Assembly: GCF_000308475.2 (NCBI RefSeq)
Contig: NZ_BAFT02000026.1
Coordinates: 1-64,000 of the forward strand
Direction: 5' to 3'
Source of the DNA: Nocardia brasiliensis NBRC 14402
GTDB taxonomy: Bacteria > Actinomycetota > Actinomycetes > Mycobacteriales > Mycobacteriaceae
Length of the DNA stretch: 64,000 nucleotides
Each line of letters begins with the position of its first letter. Within the stretch, counting starts at the first letter, position 1. The notes below the pieces were generated by a model. It was given only the letters and a program-made list of their open reading frames with translations. It had not been told where the DNA came from and ran no database searches. Of the stretch, positions 17,350-25,519 are shown in pieces. Made by a program: the position numbers and the translations under genes.

Positions 17350-19943
17350 ACCGCCACCTCCCCCGGACGCTCGATGGGCGCATAGGCGGCGTCGGCGGCC
17401 GCCAGGTATGGGGCGAGCGCCACATGCCCATCGGGCATGCGCAGCCGCGGTGGCGGTCGCATCGGCAGGATCGCGCCGGAGATCAGCGCGGCCGCACCGC
17501 TGATGCCGGATGCGGCCAGGTTCTGGTCGATCGTCGTATCCGACATGTCGGTGCCCGAGACTGCGAGCGCGGCGAGGGTGGTCTGCAGGTCGCCACCGTC
17601 GTCGGCCGAAGGATGCTCGGCCACATGGGTTCCGGAATTGATCGTGGTCTCGATCAGATCGGCCAGGAGTGTGGTGTCGCCGAGTTGGTCCGCCCAGTGG
17701 AATATTCCGGCGAGGAGCACCGCGTTCATCTCGCGCCAGGAGATGCGAGCTGTGGCGGAGGCGAAACCGAAGCGCTGGGCGTCGACGAAAACGGCTGCGG
17801 GCAAGCCTTGTTCGAGCGCTGCGCGCACGTCGCCGGATTCTGCGGCGGCCGCCGCGCCGATCAGATCGCATTTGGCGGCGGTGACCACGTCACCGATGTC
17901 GAGGGTGACCTGTCGCGCAGCTCGCGCACGCGCGAGCGCGGCGTCGTAGTGTCCGGAGATCAGTTCGGCGCAGCCGAGATTGAGCAGCCCGACGGCGTGG
18001 TAGCGACGATTGGCGGGATCGGCGTCGAACACCGTGAGAACGGATTCGGTCAGCTCGGCGCCGATGCGGTGGTCGCCCTGCATGATGAGGGCGCCACCCA
18101 GACTCAGCCGGGCGACCGCGGCCTGGAACAGCAGCCCCGAGCGAGTCAGCTCCGCCGCGGCCGTGCGGAACGCGTCCGCTGCCTGCCGATAGCGACCGGC
18201 CCGCATGTGCAAGCCGCCGATGAGTGTTTCGGTATTAGCGGTGTAGGGGTGGTTTTCGAATTCACGCAAACCGGCACGGCCGCGCTCGAGTACTTCTTCC
18301 GCTTCGACGCTTCGTCCGGTCTGGTAATACACGAGACCGAGGTGCAGATCGGCGGTGGCGATCTCGGTGCGGAGCCCGAGCAGGACATAGGCCTTGCGGG
18401 CGCGGATCAGCAGATCCTCCGCCGCAGCGTAGTGGCTCAGATGGTATCGGCAGAGACCGCTGAATTCCAGACACTGGGCGGCCAGCGCCCACTCCTGCGC
18501 TTGCTCGGCACCGGTTCGGGCCTCGTCCAGCATCGTCAGCGCCGCGGTGAAATCACCACCGCCGTGCACGATCAGCCGACTTTCCTCCATGAGACAGGAG
18601 CGGAGCAGTTCCTCCGAGTCGGCGTAGTGGCGTGCCTGCGCGAACAGGCGCCGGGCTTCCGGGATGCGCCCGCGATGACCCTGCACCACACCGGTATTCA
18701 GGAGGCACTGGGCGTAACGCGGGTCGTCGCGATGATTCTCGAAGACCGCGGTCGCGTGGTGGAGCAACTCCGTGGCCTCGACGAAATCGCCCATCGAGAT
18801 TCGCACCGTGGCGAGGTGCATATCGCATTCGGCGACGTCGAGCAGTTCGCCTGCCGCCGTATGGTGTTCTCGTGCACGCCGATAGGCTGCCGTGGCGTCC
18901 TCGTAGTCGCCGCAATTCTGCAACACCATCCCTGACATCACCTCGGCGGCTGCGGCGAGGCCGGGCTCATCCGCCGCCACCCACTGCGCGCGCACGCCGG
19001 TGAATTCGAGGATCGCCGCGCGCAACCGGCCCGCGCGCAAGTGGAGTTCGCCTGCCCGGAAACGGGACTGCCCCGCCTGCAAATGCCTGCCCGCCGCCGC
19101 ATACCCCGCGCCGGCCGCGCTGAACGCGGCGGCCGCATCCTCCTTGCGTCCGTCCGCGAGGTACAGCTCGGCGAGTTCCTCATCGCAGTTCGCGGCCCCA
19201 GCAGCATTCCCCTCGACTGTTGCTGAGGCCTTCGCGCGAACGAATTCCTGCTCCGCCGTGGCGGTCTCGCCCAACTCCCGGCACGCCAGCCCGATGGCGT
19301 AGGAGCAGGCGCCGGTCCGCGACAGCTCCCCGGCGCGTTCGTAAAGCTCTCGGGCGGTGCGATGTTCGTCGCGGACCCGGTGCGCGTCCTCGATTTCCAT
19401 CGCCGCCTCACCGCAGGACTCCCGGCATTCGGCGGCCTCGACGATCCGATCGACGGCGAGGTAGCGCTCGGCGGCGCGCCGCCACACGATCATGGCTTCG
19501 TGGAACTGGCCCGTGTCGGCGAGCGCGCTGCCGAGGATCGCGTCGCAATCGGCCTGCTCTTCGAGATCGCCGAAACATTCGAGCCCGGTGGCGGCCCGGC
19601 GCAGATACGGCACCGCGCGCTCGGGCTGTTCGAGCACATCGAAGCCGCGGCCGGCCATTTCGGCGCATTCGACAGACAATTCTGTGAGCGGACCCTCGGC
19701 GAGCAGATCCGCGGCCCGCGCATACGCGTCGGTTGCCTGCTCGACCTGTTCCGATTCCGCATGCGCGGCGCCGATACCGTAGAGGCATTCGGCGATGCGT
19801 TCAAACTGCTGCGTGCCGTCGCATTCGGCCAGCGCGGCGGTGAACGCGCCGATCGCGTCGGCGGCTTTCCCGTCGTCGAGGAGAGCGAGACCGTGCAGGA
19901 AAACGGCGCTCGGCCATGGTGGTTCGAGCGAAGGACCGGTCAT
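17343..19943 (-). CDS. Large tetratricopeptide-repeat protein
   Basis: An 866-aa protein built almost wholly of TPR-like helical pairs, with repeated A-x-x-x-Y-x-x-A-x-x-L patterns (for example EQVEQATDAYARAADLL, NCGDYEDATAAYRRAREHH and GRYRQAADAFRTAAAEL). No enzymatic domain is seen. It is probably a cytosolic scaffold or sensor for the cassette. TPR arrays often gate CHAT proteases or bind unfolded or foreign ligands. Its ATG overlaps the stop of the 50-residue zinc-finger gene (ATGA). Confidence 0.9.
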   Translation of the reverse strand: MTGPSLEPPWPSAVFLHGLALLDDGKAADAIGAFTAALAECDGTQQFERIAECLYGIGAAHAESEQVEQATDAYARAADLLAEGPLTELSVECAEMAGRGFDVLEQPERAVPYLRRAATGLECFGDLEEQADCDAILGSALADTGQFHEAMIVWRRAAERYLAVDRIVEAAECRESCGEAAMEIEDAHRVRDEHRTARELYERAGELSRTGACSYAIGLACRELGETATAEQEFVRAKASATVEGNAAGAANCDEELAELYLADGRKEDAAAAFSAAGAGYAAAGRHLQAGQSRFRAGELHLRAGRLRAAILEFTGVRAQWVAADEPGLAAAAEVMSGMVLQNCGDYEDATAAYRRAREHHTAAGELLDVAECDMHLATVRISMGDFVEATELLHHATAVFENHRDDPRYAQCLLNTGVVQGHRGRIPEARRLFAQARHYADSEELLRSCLMEESRLIVHGGGDFTAALTMLDEARTGAEQAQEWALAAQCLEFSGLCRYHLSHYAAAEDLLIRARKAYVLLGLRTEIATADLHLGLVYYQTGRSVEAEEVLERGRAGLREFENHPYTANTETLIGGLHMRAGRYRQAADAFRTAAAELTRSGLLFQAAVARLSLGGALIMQGDHRIGAELTESVLTVFDADPANRRYHAVGLLNLGCAELISGHYDAALARARAARQVTLDIGDVVTAAKCDLIGAAAAAESGDVRAALEQGLPAAVFVDAQRFGFASATARISWREMNAVLLAGIFHWADQLGDTTLLADLIETTINSGTHVAEHPSADDGGDLQTTLAALAVSGTDMSDTTIDQNLAASGISGAAALISGAILPMRPPPRLRMPDGHVALAPYLAAADAAYAPIERPGEVAVW

Positions 19944-20092
19944 CGCTTCCAGTAGCCGCCGTGCGAGTTGCAGACCAGCCCGGTGTTCTTGCAGGTGTCA
20001 CAGTTCATATGGCCGAACACGTTGGAGCCGCCGCCGCGACCTTTACACGACTGGCAATCGTTCAAGTGTTTCGAGCATTTCTCGCACTGCAT
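19940..20092 (-). CDS. 50-aa DnaJ-type zinc-finger protein
   Basis: Small open frame starting at ATG 20092 whose stop overlaps the start of the TPR gene (ATGA). The protein has seven cysteines: C3-x2-C6, C13-x2-C16, C31-x2-C34 and C41. Two stretches, CQSCKGRG (13-20) and CDTCKNTG (31-38), follow the CxxCxGxG pattern of the DnaJ cysteine-rich domain, so it should bind one or two zinc ions. It is the first gene of the cassette. A zinc-finger chaperone-like adaptor next to a ClpB-like ATPase would make functional sense. No clear Shine-Dalgarno is seen (GAGAAAG lies further upstream). Confidence 0.72.
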   Translation of the reverse strand: MQCEKCSKHLNDCQSCKGRGGGSNVFGHMNCDTCKNTGLVCNSHGGYWKR

Positions 20093-20158
20093 GACGGTGT
20101 CTTTCTCGTTGCTCCGAGCCGGATTCGGCGAATATCGAGAACGATACGGAGCAGGTAC

Positions 20159-20170
20159 GGCAGGCAGTAT
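20159..20170 (-). promoter_or_regulatory. Shared promoter element ATACTGCCTGCC, cassette copy
   Basis: On the minus strand this reads ATACTGCCTGCC, 66 bases upstream of the zinc-finger gene. An identical 12-mer lies 77 bases upstream of the receiver-like regulator gene (21049-21060). ATACT could be a -10 hexamer, with CTGCCTGCC covering the start region or a binding site. Confidence 0.4.
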
Positions 20171-20224
20171 CCGCCGAACAGATGAATCGGCCGAATCAAC
20201 CAGTGCCGCCGCAAGATCCGGGCG

Positions 20225-20971
20225 CTACCCGTAAGGGCGCACCACGTCGGCGTTGCCGTGGCGGCGGCACCAGCTGACGATGTAGCGCATGTGCAGTCCG
20301 CACCAGCGGGCGACGGCGGGCAGCGTCATCGGCACGAGCGGATCGTGTTCGTTTCGCGCCCGGATGATCGGCCCCAGATAGTGATTGGTGACCTTGTTCG
20401 CGGTGTTGAGGCCGACACCGGCGACGTCGGCCAGGGAGGCGAGGTCGACCGCGCCGCCCGCGGCAATCGCGCCCGCGAGGCGGGCGGCGGTGTTGCCGCG
20501 CCTGCCCTCGAACATTTCACACAGTGGGTGCGGCAGGGTCGTCGCGCCCGGCGGCGGTGGGCGGCGGCCGAGGGCGGCCGTGCGGATCGCGGCGAGCAAC
20601 GGCTCGACGCCGGCCGACTTCTGGCACACCGCGGCCACTTCCGGACGCCTGCGGGCCTCCTCCAGATGCTCGCGTTCCATGCTGTGGCCCTGGGCGGCCA
20701 GTATCACCGGGGCGACCCGGTCGGCCTCGTGCATCGTGCTGAGCACGTCGAGGCCGTCGAAGGCGAGTTCGAGGGCCAGTTCGGGGCGGTTCCACACCAG
20801 GTCGGTGAGCACGACGTCGAAGCGGACATTGTCCATGATGTGCCGGCGGACGTCGTCTTTGTCGACCGCGACCGCCACGGTCGAGCGGGGGAACACCGAG
20901 CCGATCACGGGCTCGATCACCCGACCCAACGGCGATGCCACCAGGATGCGGTAATCCATGCCGGCGATCAT
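20225..20971 (-). CDS. Receiver-like regulator with C-terminal HTH
   Basis: A 248-aa protein. The N-terminal half (MDYRILVASPLGRVIEPVIG, VDKDDVRRHIMDNVRFDVVLTDLVWNRPELALELAFDGLDVL) has the fold pattern of a response-regulator receiver, with Asp in VVLTDL as a possible phosphosite. The C-terminal part (NTAARLAGAIAAGGAVDLASLADVAGVGLNTANKVTNHYLGPI) looks like a DNA-binding helical domain. ATG 20971 has GGGAG seven bases upstream and is preferred over ATG 20959. Divergent from a stand-alone LuxR-type HTH gene and 132 bases ahead of the cassette on the same strand, it is a likely controller of the cassette. Confidence 0.75.
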   Translation of the reverse strand: MIAGMDYRILVASPLGRVIEPVIGSVFPRSTVAVAVDKDDVRRHIMDNVRFDVVLTDLVWNRPELALELAFDGLDVLSTMHEADRVAPVILAAQGHSMEREHLEEARRRPEVAAVCQKSAGVEPLLAAIRTAALGRRPPPPGATTLPHPLCEMFEGRRGNTAARLAGAIAAGGAVDLASLADVAGVGLNTANKVTNHYLGPIIRARNEHDPLVPMTLPAVARWCGLHMRYIVSWCRRHGNADVVRPYG

Positions 20972-21048
20972 CGCGCGCGCTCCCGGATCGAGCAAGAAGT
21001 TGCCGGTATGTCGCGCGCAGTGGTGTGTCCATGCTCGAAATCGCCACA

Positions 21049-21060
21049 GGCAGGCAGTAT
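21049..21060 (-). promoter_or_regulatory. Shared promoter element ATACTGCCTGCC, regulator copy
   Basis: Second exact copy of the 12-mer in the divergent region between the receiver-like gene and the LuxR-type gene, preceded by GGGTA. A direct repeat of TGACATCG with 14-base period (21109-21116 and 21123-21130) lies nearby and may be a further binding site. Confidence 0.38.
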
Positions 21061-21203
21061 TACCCGCTGTATCCGCCGCGAGTTTCGCGCATTGTTGACG
21101 GGCGTCGATGACATCGTTTCGGTGACATCGCCACCGCCACAACCTCATCCGTTCGTCGCAGCCTCGGGAGCATGCGACGCGCGGCCCTCTGCAGGGAGCA
21201 CCG

Positions 21204-21461
21204 ATGTCCGAACCGCTCGGCTACCCGGCCTACGAATGCCCGGCCCTGAGCCCGCGCGAAAAACAGGTCTTGCTCGTCTGGCTGCGCTGCGACTCCAAAG
21301 CCGCCGCGGCCCGCACCCTCTACCTCTCCGTAGCGACGGTCAACACCCACATCGCCCGCATCCGAGCCAAATACGCCGCCGCCGCCCGCCCCGCCCCCAC
21401 CAAAGCCGCCCTCTTCGCCCGCGCCATCCAGGACGACCTCGTCACCCTCTCCGAATGGTGA
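21204..21461 (+). CDS. Stand-alone LuxR-type helix-turn-helix protein
   Basis: An 85-aa protein that is essentially one GerE/LuxR DNA-binding domain: LSPREKQVLLVWLRCDSKAAAARTLYLSVATVNTHIARIRAKYA. It has no receiver or ligand domain. Its divergent neighbour has a receiver-like domain, so the pair could be a split two-part regulator. The ATG has GGGAG upstream. It is convergent with the ABC-F gene, 14 bases away. Confidence 0.85.
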   Translation: MSEPLGYPAYECPALSPREKQVLLVWLRCDSKAAAARTLYLSVATVNTHIARIRAKYAAAARPAPTKAALFARAIQDDLVTLSEW

Positions 21462-21475
21462 ACCCCCGTTGGCCC

Positions 21476-23158
21476 TTAGCGGGTGCGTTGGACGCGGGGT
21501 TCGGTCCAGATGGGGGTGGGGGATTCGTAGACGGTGCCGTCGGAGCCGAAGACCAGGAAGCGGTCGAATTGGCGGGCGAACCAGCGGTCGTGGGTGACGG
21601 TGACCACGGTGCCCGCGAAATCGGCGATGCCTTGTTCGAGGGCTTCGGCGGAATGCAGGTCCAGGTTGTCGGTGGGTTCGTCGAGCAGCAGCATGGTGAC
21701 GCCGGACAGTTCGAGCAGCAGGATCTGCAGCCGCGCTTGCTGACCGCCGGACAGGTCGTCGAAGCGTTGTTCGGCGGCCTGCACGAGGCCGTAGCGGTCG
21801 AGCACGCGGCTCGCGACTTCGCGGCCCATACCGTCGCGATGCTCGTTGCCGGTGTGCAGGATTTCCAGCAGGGTGCGATCGGCCAGGTCCGGCCGGGCAT
21901 GGGTCTGCGCGAAATATCCTGGCCGGACGCGCGCGCCGAGGGCGGCGACGCCGGTGTGCGGTACCGGCGCGAGGTCGAGATCGCCGACCGGACGATGTCC
22001 GGCATCGGGATCCGTACCGCCGGTCGCGAGCAGGCGCAGGAAGTGTGATTTGCCGGATCCGTTGGCGCCGAGCACCGCAACGCGGTCGCCGTACCAGATC
22101 TCCGCGTCGAACGGCCGCATCAACCCGGTGAGCTCCAGCTGTGTGCACACCAGTGCCCGCTTGCCCGTCCGCCCGCCACGCAGACGTACGGAGACGTTCT
22201 GCCGCAACGGAATCGCCTCCGGCGGCCCGGCCGCCTCGAACTTGGCCAACCTGGTCTGCGCGGCGTGGTAGCGCGCCGCCACGCCGTCGTTGTACTTCGC
22301 CTTCTCCCGTAACCGCAGCACCAGAGCCCGCAGCTTCGCGTGGTCTTCGTCCCAGCGCCGGCGCAGTTCGGCCAGGCGCGCCGTACGATCTTCGCGCGCT
22401 TGGTGATAGCTGGCGAAGCCACCGCCGTGGATCCACGAGCTCGCCCCGCTGACCCCGGGTTCGAGGGTGACGATCCGGGTGGCCGCGTTCGCGATCAGCT
22501 CCCGGTCGTGACTGACGAACAGCACGGACTTCGGCGACGCGGCGATCGTGCGTTCCAGCCACTGCTTGCCCGGCACGTCCAGGTAGTTGTCCGGCTCGTC
22601 GAGCAGCAGCACCTCGTCTGGGCCCGCGAACAACGCCTCCAGCACCAGGCGTTTCTGCTCGCCGCCGCTCAGCGTGCGCACCGCCCGCCATTTGGCGCGG
22701 TCGAAGGCGACGCCGAGCGCGGTGGTGGTCACGTTGTCCCAGAACGCCTCGATCTCGTAGCCGCCGATGTCACCCCAACCGGTCAGCGCATGCGCGTAGG
22801 CCAATTGCGTTGTCTCGTCGTCGGTTTCGATCAACGCGTCCTCGGCGGCGTCGAGCGCCCGTGCGGCGGCCCGCACCGGCGGCGCGGCCACCGAGAGGAG
22901 CAGGTCGCGGACCGTCGATTCGTCGTCGATCTGTCCGATGAACTGCCGCATGACGCCCAGCGATCCGGACCGGGTCACCGCGCCCTCGTCGGCCGCGACA
23001 TCGCCGGCGATGATCCGCACCAGCGTCGTCTTACCGGTCCCGTTCGGCCCGATCAACGCGGCCTTCACGCCCTCACCGATACGAAAGTTCACCCCGTCGA
23101 GGAGCTGGCGTCCATCCGGGAGGAAATATTCGACATCGGAAACGTCTACGTGGGCCAC
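21476..23158 (-). CDS. ABC-F family ATPase
   Basis: Cytosolic protein of 560 aa with two ABC domains and no membrane segment. The first Walker A is GPNGTGKTTLV with signature TLSGGEQKRLVLEALF. The second is GANGSGKSHFL with signature DLSGGQQARLQILLLE. An Arg/Lys-rich linker lies between them (HQAREDRTARLAELRRRWDEDHAKLRALVLRLREKAKYND). ABC-F proteins act on ribosomes as translation factors or antibiotic-resistance protectors; which applies here cannot be told. The start is GTG 23158. The gene is divergent from the sugar-transport operon. Confidence 0.9.
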   Translation of the reverse strand: MAHVDVSDVEYFLPDGRQLLDGVNFRIGEGVKAALIGPNGTGKTTLVRIIAGDVAADEGAVTRSGSLGVMRQFIGQIDDESTVRDLLLSVAAPPVRAAARALDAAEDALIETDDETTQLAYAHALTGWGDIGGYEIEAFWDNVTTTALGVAFDRAKWRAVRTLSGGEQKRLVLEALFAGPDEVLLLDEPDNYLDVPGKQWLERTIAASPKSVLFVSHDRELIANAATRIVTLEPGVSGASSWIHGGGFASYHQAREDRTARLAELRRRWDEDHAKLRALVLRLREKAKYNDGVAARYHAAQTRLAKFEAAGPPEAIPLRQNVSVRLRGGRTGKRALVCTQLELTGLMRPFDAEIWYGDRVAVLGANGSGKSHFLRLLATGGTDPDAGHRPVGDLDLAPVPHTGVAALGARVRPGYFAQTHARPDLADRTLLEILHTGNEHRDGMGREVASRVLDRYGLVQAAEQRFDDLSGGQQARLQILLLELSGVTMLLLDEPTDNLDLHSAEALEQGIADFAGTVVTVTHDRWFARQFDRFLVFGSDGTVYESPTPIWTEPRVQRTR

Positions 23159-23247
23159 GGGGTTCCAGACAACCCTTTCCCTCCGATCGCCGCAACCGAA
23201 TTTCGCAATGCGCGCCGGTACCGGGCATCGTGTGACACCGTCTGAAG

Positions 23248-24633
23248 ATGGGATCGAAAATGCGGGTGCTCGCGGTGGCGGTGAGCGTCGGTGTGTCCTT
23301 GACGGGGGTGACGGCCTGCGGGTCGGACAGCGACGGCGATTCGCTGACGATCACCGCGAACGCGATCAATTCCGCCGGCGGAAAGAACGCGGCCGAGGCG
23401 AAGTGGATCGAAGACTGGGTCATCCCGGAATTCGTGGCACAGCAGCGAGCCAAGGGCGTCACCGTGCGGGTGAAGTTCCAGGCGACGGGGGTGCCCGACG
23501 AGGACTACAAGAGCCGCATCGCCAAGGATCTGAAAACCGGCACCGGCGCGGATGTCGTTTCGCTGGACGGGATCTGGGTCGGTGAGTTCGCCGAGGGCGA
23601 GCAGATCGCGCCGCTGGACGAACTGGTCGGCGCCGACAAGGTCAAGGCCTGGGACGGCTGGCGGCAGATGCCGGAATCGGTGCAGCGGTTGCTGTCCTAC
23701 AACGGTGCGCAGTACGGCATCCCGCAGGAGACCGACGGGCGGGTGCTGTTCTTCAACCGAAAGCTGTTCGAGCAGGCAGGTTTACCGGCGGACTGGCAGC
23801 CGGCCAGTTGGGACGACGTGCTCGCGGCGGGCCGCAAGCTGAAAACGGTGCCGGGTGTGATCCCGGTGCAACTCGACGCGGGCACGAGTTTCGGCGAGGC
23901 GACGACGACACAGGGCGTGCTGCCTTTGCTGGCCGGCGCGGGCAGCGAGTTGTACGAGGACGGCAAGTGGGTGGGCAACACCGCGAAATTCCGTCGGGTG
24001 CTGGAGTTCTACCGAACACTGTACGGTGAGAAACTGGGCGACGCGCAATTGCAGCAGGACGCCAAGGGCCGGGAGAAGAGTTTCGAGAAGTTCGCCGCGG
24101 GACAGGTCGGCATCCTGTTGGAGAGCGACTATTTCTGGCGCGGTGTGCTGAACCCGGCCGGGGGCAGCGTCCCGATGGCAGACCGTGACACCGCGGTCGG
24201 CTGGGCGCGCATTCCGGCGAGCACGCCGGGTGCCGGGGTGCATCGGCAGGACTTCGTGAGCATGTCCGGTGGCGGCGGCCGGGTGCTCAATCCGAAGAGC
24301 AAGAACATCGAACTCGCCTGGGAGCTGTTGCAATTCATGAACTCGCCGGCGGCGTTCGCGCAACTGCTTGCCGCGGGCGGTCCCCGGATCACCGCGCGCC
24401 AGGACGTGAATGCCGATGTGCTGAGCAGTGATCCGCTGCTGAGCTTCGTGTCCCAACAGGTCTTGCCGACCACGTCGCTGCGCCCCGCCCTACCGGAATA
24501 CACCCGGGTGTCGAAGGCGATGCAGCAGGCGACGTTGGATGTGATCACCGGAACGAGCCCCGCCGACGCCGCCGCCGAGTACGGCGCCGCGGTGGCCGAG
24601 GCGGTGGGCAGGGACAAGGTGGCCGGTGACTGA
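23248..24633 (+). CDS. Carbohydrate ABC transporter substrate-binding lipoprotein
   Basis: A 461-aa extracellular solute-binding protein of family 1 (MalE/UgpB-like). An N-terminal signal ends in a lipobox (LTGVTAC), giving a membrane-anchored lipoprotein. The mature part contains VSLDGIWVGEFAEGEQIAPLDELV and PQETDGRVLFFNRKLFEQAGLP, typical of sugar-binding proteins. First gene of a four-gene importer, overlapping the first permease by 8 bases. The translation start may be ATG 23248 or 23260. The sugar is not identifiable; the gene order matches trehalose and glycerol-phosphate importers of relatives. Confidence 0.92.
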   Translation: MGSKMRVLAVAVSVGVSLTGVTACGSDSDGDSLTITANAINSAGGKNAAEAKWIEDWVIPEFVAQQRAKGVTVRVKFQATGVPDEDYKSRIAKDLKTGTGADVVSLDGIWVGEFAEGEQIAPLDELVGADKVKAWDGWRQMPESVQRLLSYNGAQYGIPQETDGRVLFFNRKLFEQAGLPADWQPASWDDVLAAGRKLKTVPGVIPVQLDAGTSFGEATTTQGVLPLLAGAGSELYEDGKWVGNTAKFRRVLEFYRTLYGEKLGDAQLQQDAKGREKSFEKFAAGQVGILLESDYFWRGVLNPAGGSVPMADRDTAVGWARIPASTPGAGVHRQDFVSMSGGGGRVLNPKSKNIELAWELLQFMNSPAAFAQLLAAGGPRITARQDVNADVLSSDPLLSFVSQQVLPTTSLRPALPEYTRVSKAMQQATLDVITGTSPADAAAEYGAAVAEAVGRDKVAGD

Positions 24634-25519
24634 CAGGGCCGCAACCGATTCCGATGTGGCGGGACTGGGACGCTGGAAGGCGAGCGCGTTCGTCACACCG
24701 GCACTGCTGCTGATCGCGGCGTTCCTGGTATTCCCGGCGCTGTGGCTGCTGTGGATCGGGCTGACCGACCTCACCGTGTCCGGGCGCACCTCCGTGCACG
24801 TCTCGGTGGTGGGACTGGACAACTACGGAAAGGCGCTGACCGACCCGCTGTTCGGCAACAGCGTCTGGATCACCCTGCTTTTCGTGTTCGGCTCGGCGAT
24901 CATCGGACAGAACTTCCTCGGCTTCACCCTGGCCTGGTCGCTGCGCGACGTGCCGCGCTGGCTGCGTGCGGTGGTGGAGAGCCTGGTGCTGCTGGCGTGG
25001 ATCCTGCCCGCCAGTGTGGTTGCGGTGCTGTGGATTGCGATGCTGGACCGCGACGAAGGAACGGTGAACCGGCTGCTGGACAGTCCCGGTTACGCCTGGA
25101 TGATCGAGCACCCGCTGGTCGTCATCATCGTGTTCAACATCTGGCGCGGCACGGCGTTTTCCATGCTGCTCTATTCGGCCGCGCTGTCCACCGTGCCGCC
25201 GTCGCAGTTGGAGACCGCGCGCCTGGCCGGGGCCTCCGGCCCACAGGTGTTGCGGGACGCGGTGTTTCCGCACGTGCGCGGGCACGTCCTGACCAACACC
25301 CTGCTGATCAGCCTGTGGACGTTCAACGATTTCACCCCGTACCTGCTGACCCGTGGCGAACCGAACCATCGCAGCGAAACCCTGCCGATCTTCCTGTATC
25401 GGCAGGGCATCGATGACGGCGCACTGGGTTACGGCGCCGCTGCCTCGGTGCTGATGCTGCTGATCAATCTGGTGCTCGCGCTGTTCTACCTGCGACTGCT
25501 GCGGCGGAGGCCGACATGA
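24626..25519 (+). CDS. Carbohydrate ABC transporter permease (MalF type)
   Basis: A 297-aa inner-membrane permease with about six helices, starting with ASAFVTPALLLIAAFLVFPALWLLWIGL. The conserved cytoplasmic EAA-type loop is SQLETARLAGASGPQVLRDAVFPHVR. The GTG start overlaps the binding-protein gene, and the next permease overlaps by ATGA. Confidence 0.93.
   Translation: MTDRAATDSDVAGLGRWKASAFVTPALLLIAAFLVFPALWLLWIGLTDLTVSGRTSVHVSVVGLDNYGKALTDPLFGNSVWITLLFVFGSAIIGQNFLGFTLAWSLRDVPRWLRAVVESLVLLAWILPASVVAVLWIAMLDRDEGTVNRLLDSPGYAWMIEHPLVVIIVFNIWRGTAFSMLLYSAALSTVPPSQLETARLAGASGPQVLRDAVFPHVRGHVLTNTLLISLWTFNDFTPYLLTRGEPNHRSETLPIFLYRQGIDDGALGYGAAASVLMLLINLVLALFYLRLLRRRPT

Noticed and set aside
5913..20092. 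Type VI secretion or contractile injection system
   Set aside because: The kinase, phosphatase, FHA and Clp-type ATPase resemble the phospho-control part, but there are no sheath, tube, spike, baseplate or membrane-complex genes.
20062..20214. Small minus-strand frame from TTG 20214 encoding a hydrophobic, Arg-rich 50-residue peptide between the receiver-like and zinc-finger genes
   Set aside because: It has no ribosome-binding site and overlaps the better-supported zinc-finger gene in another frame; kept only as a remote possibility.
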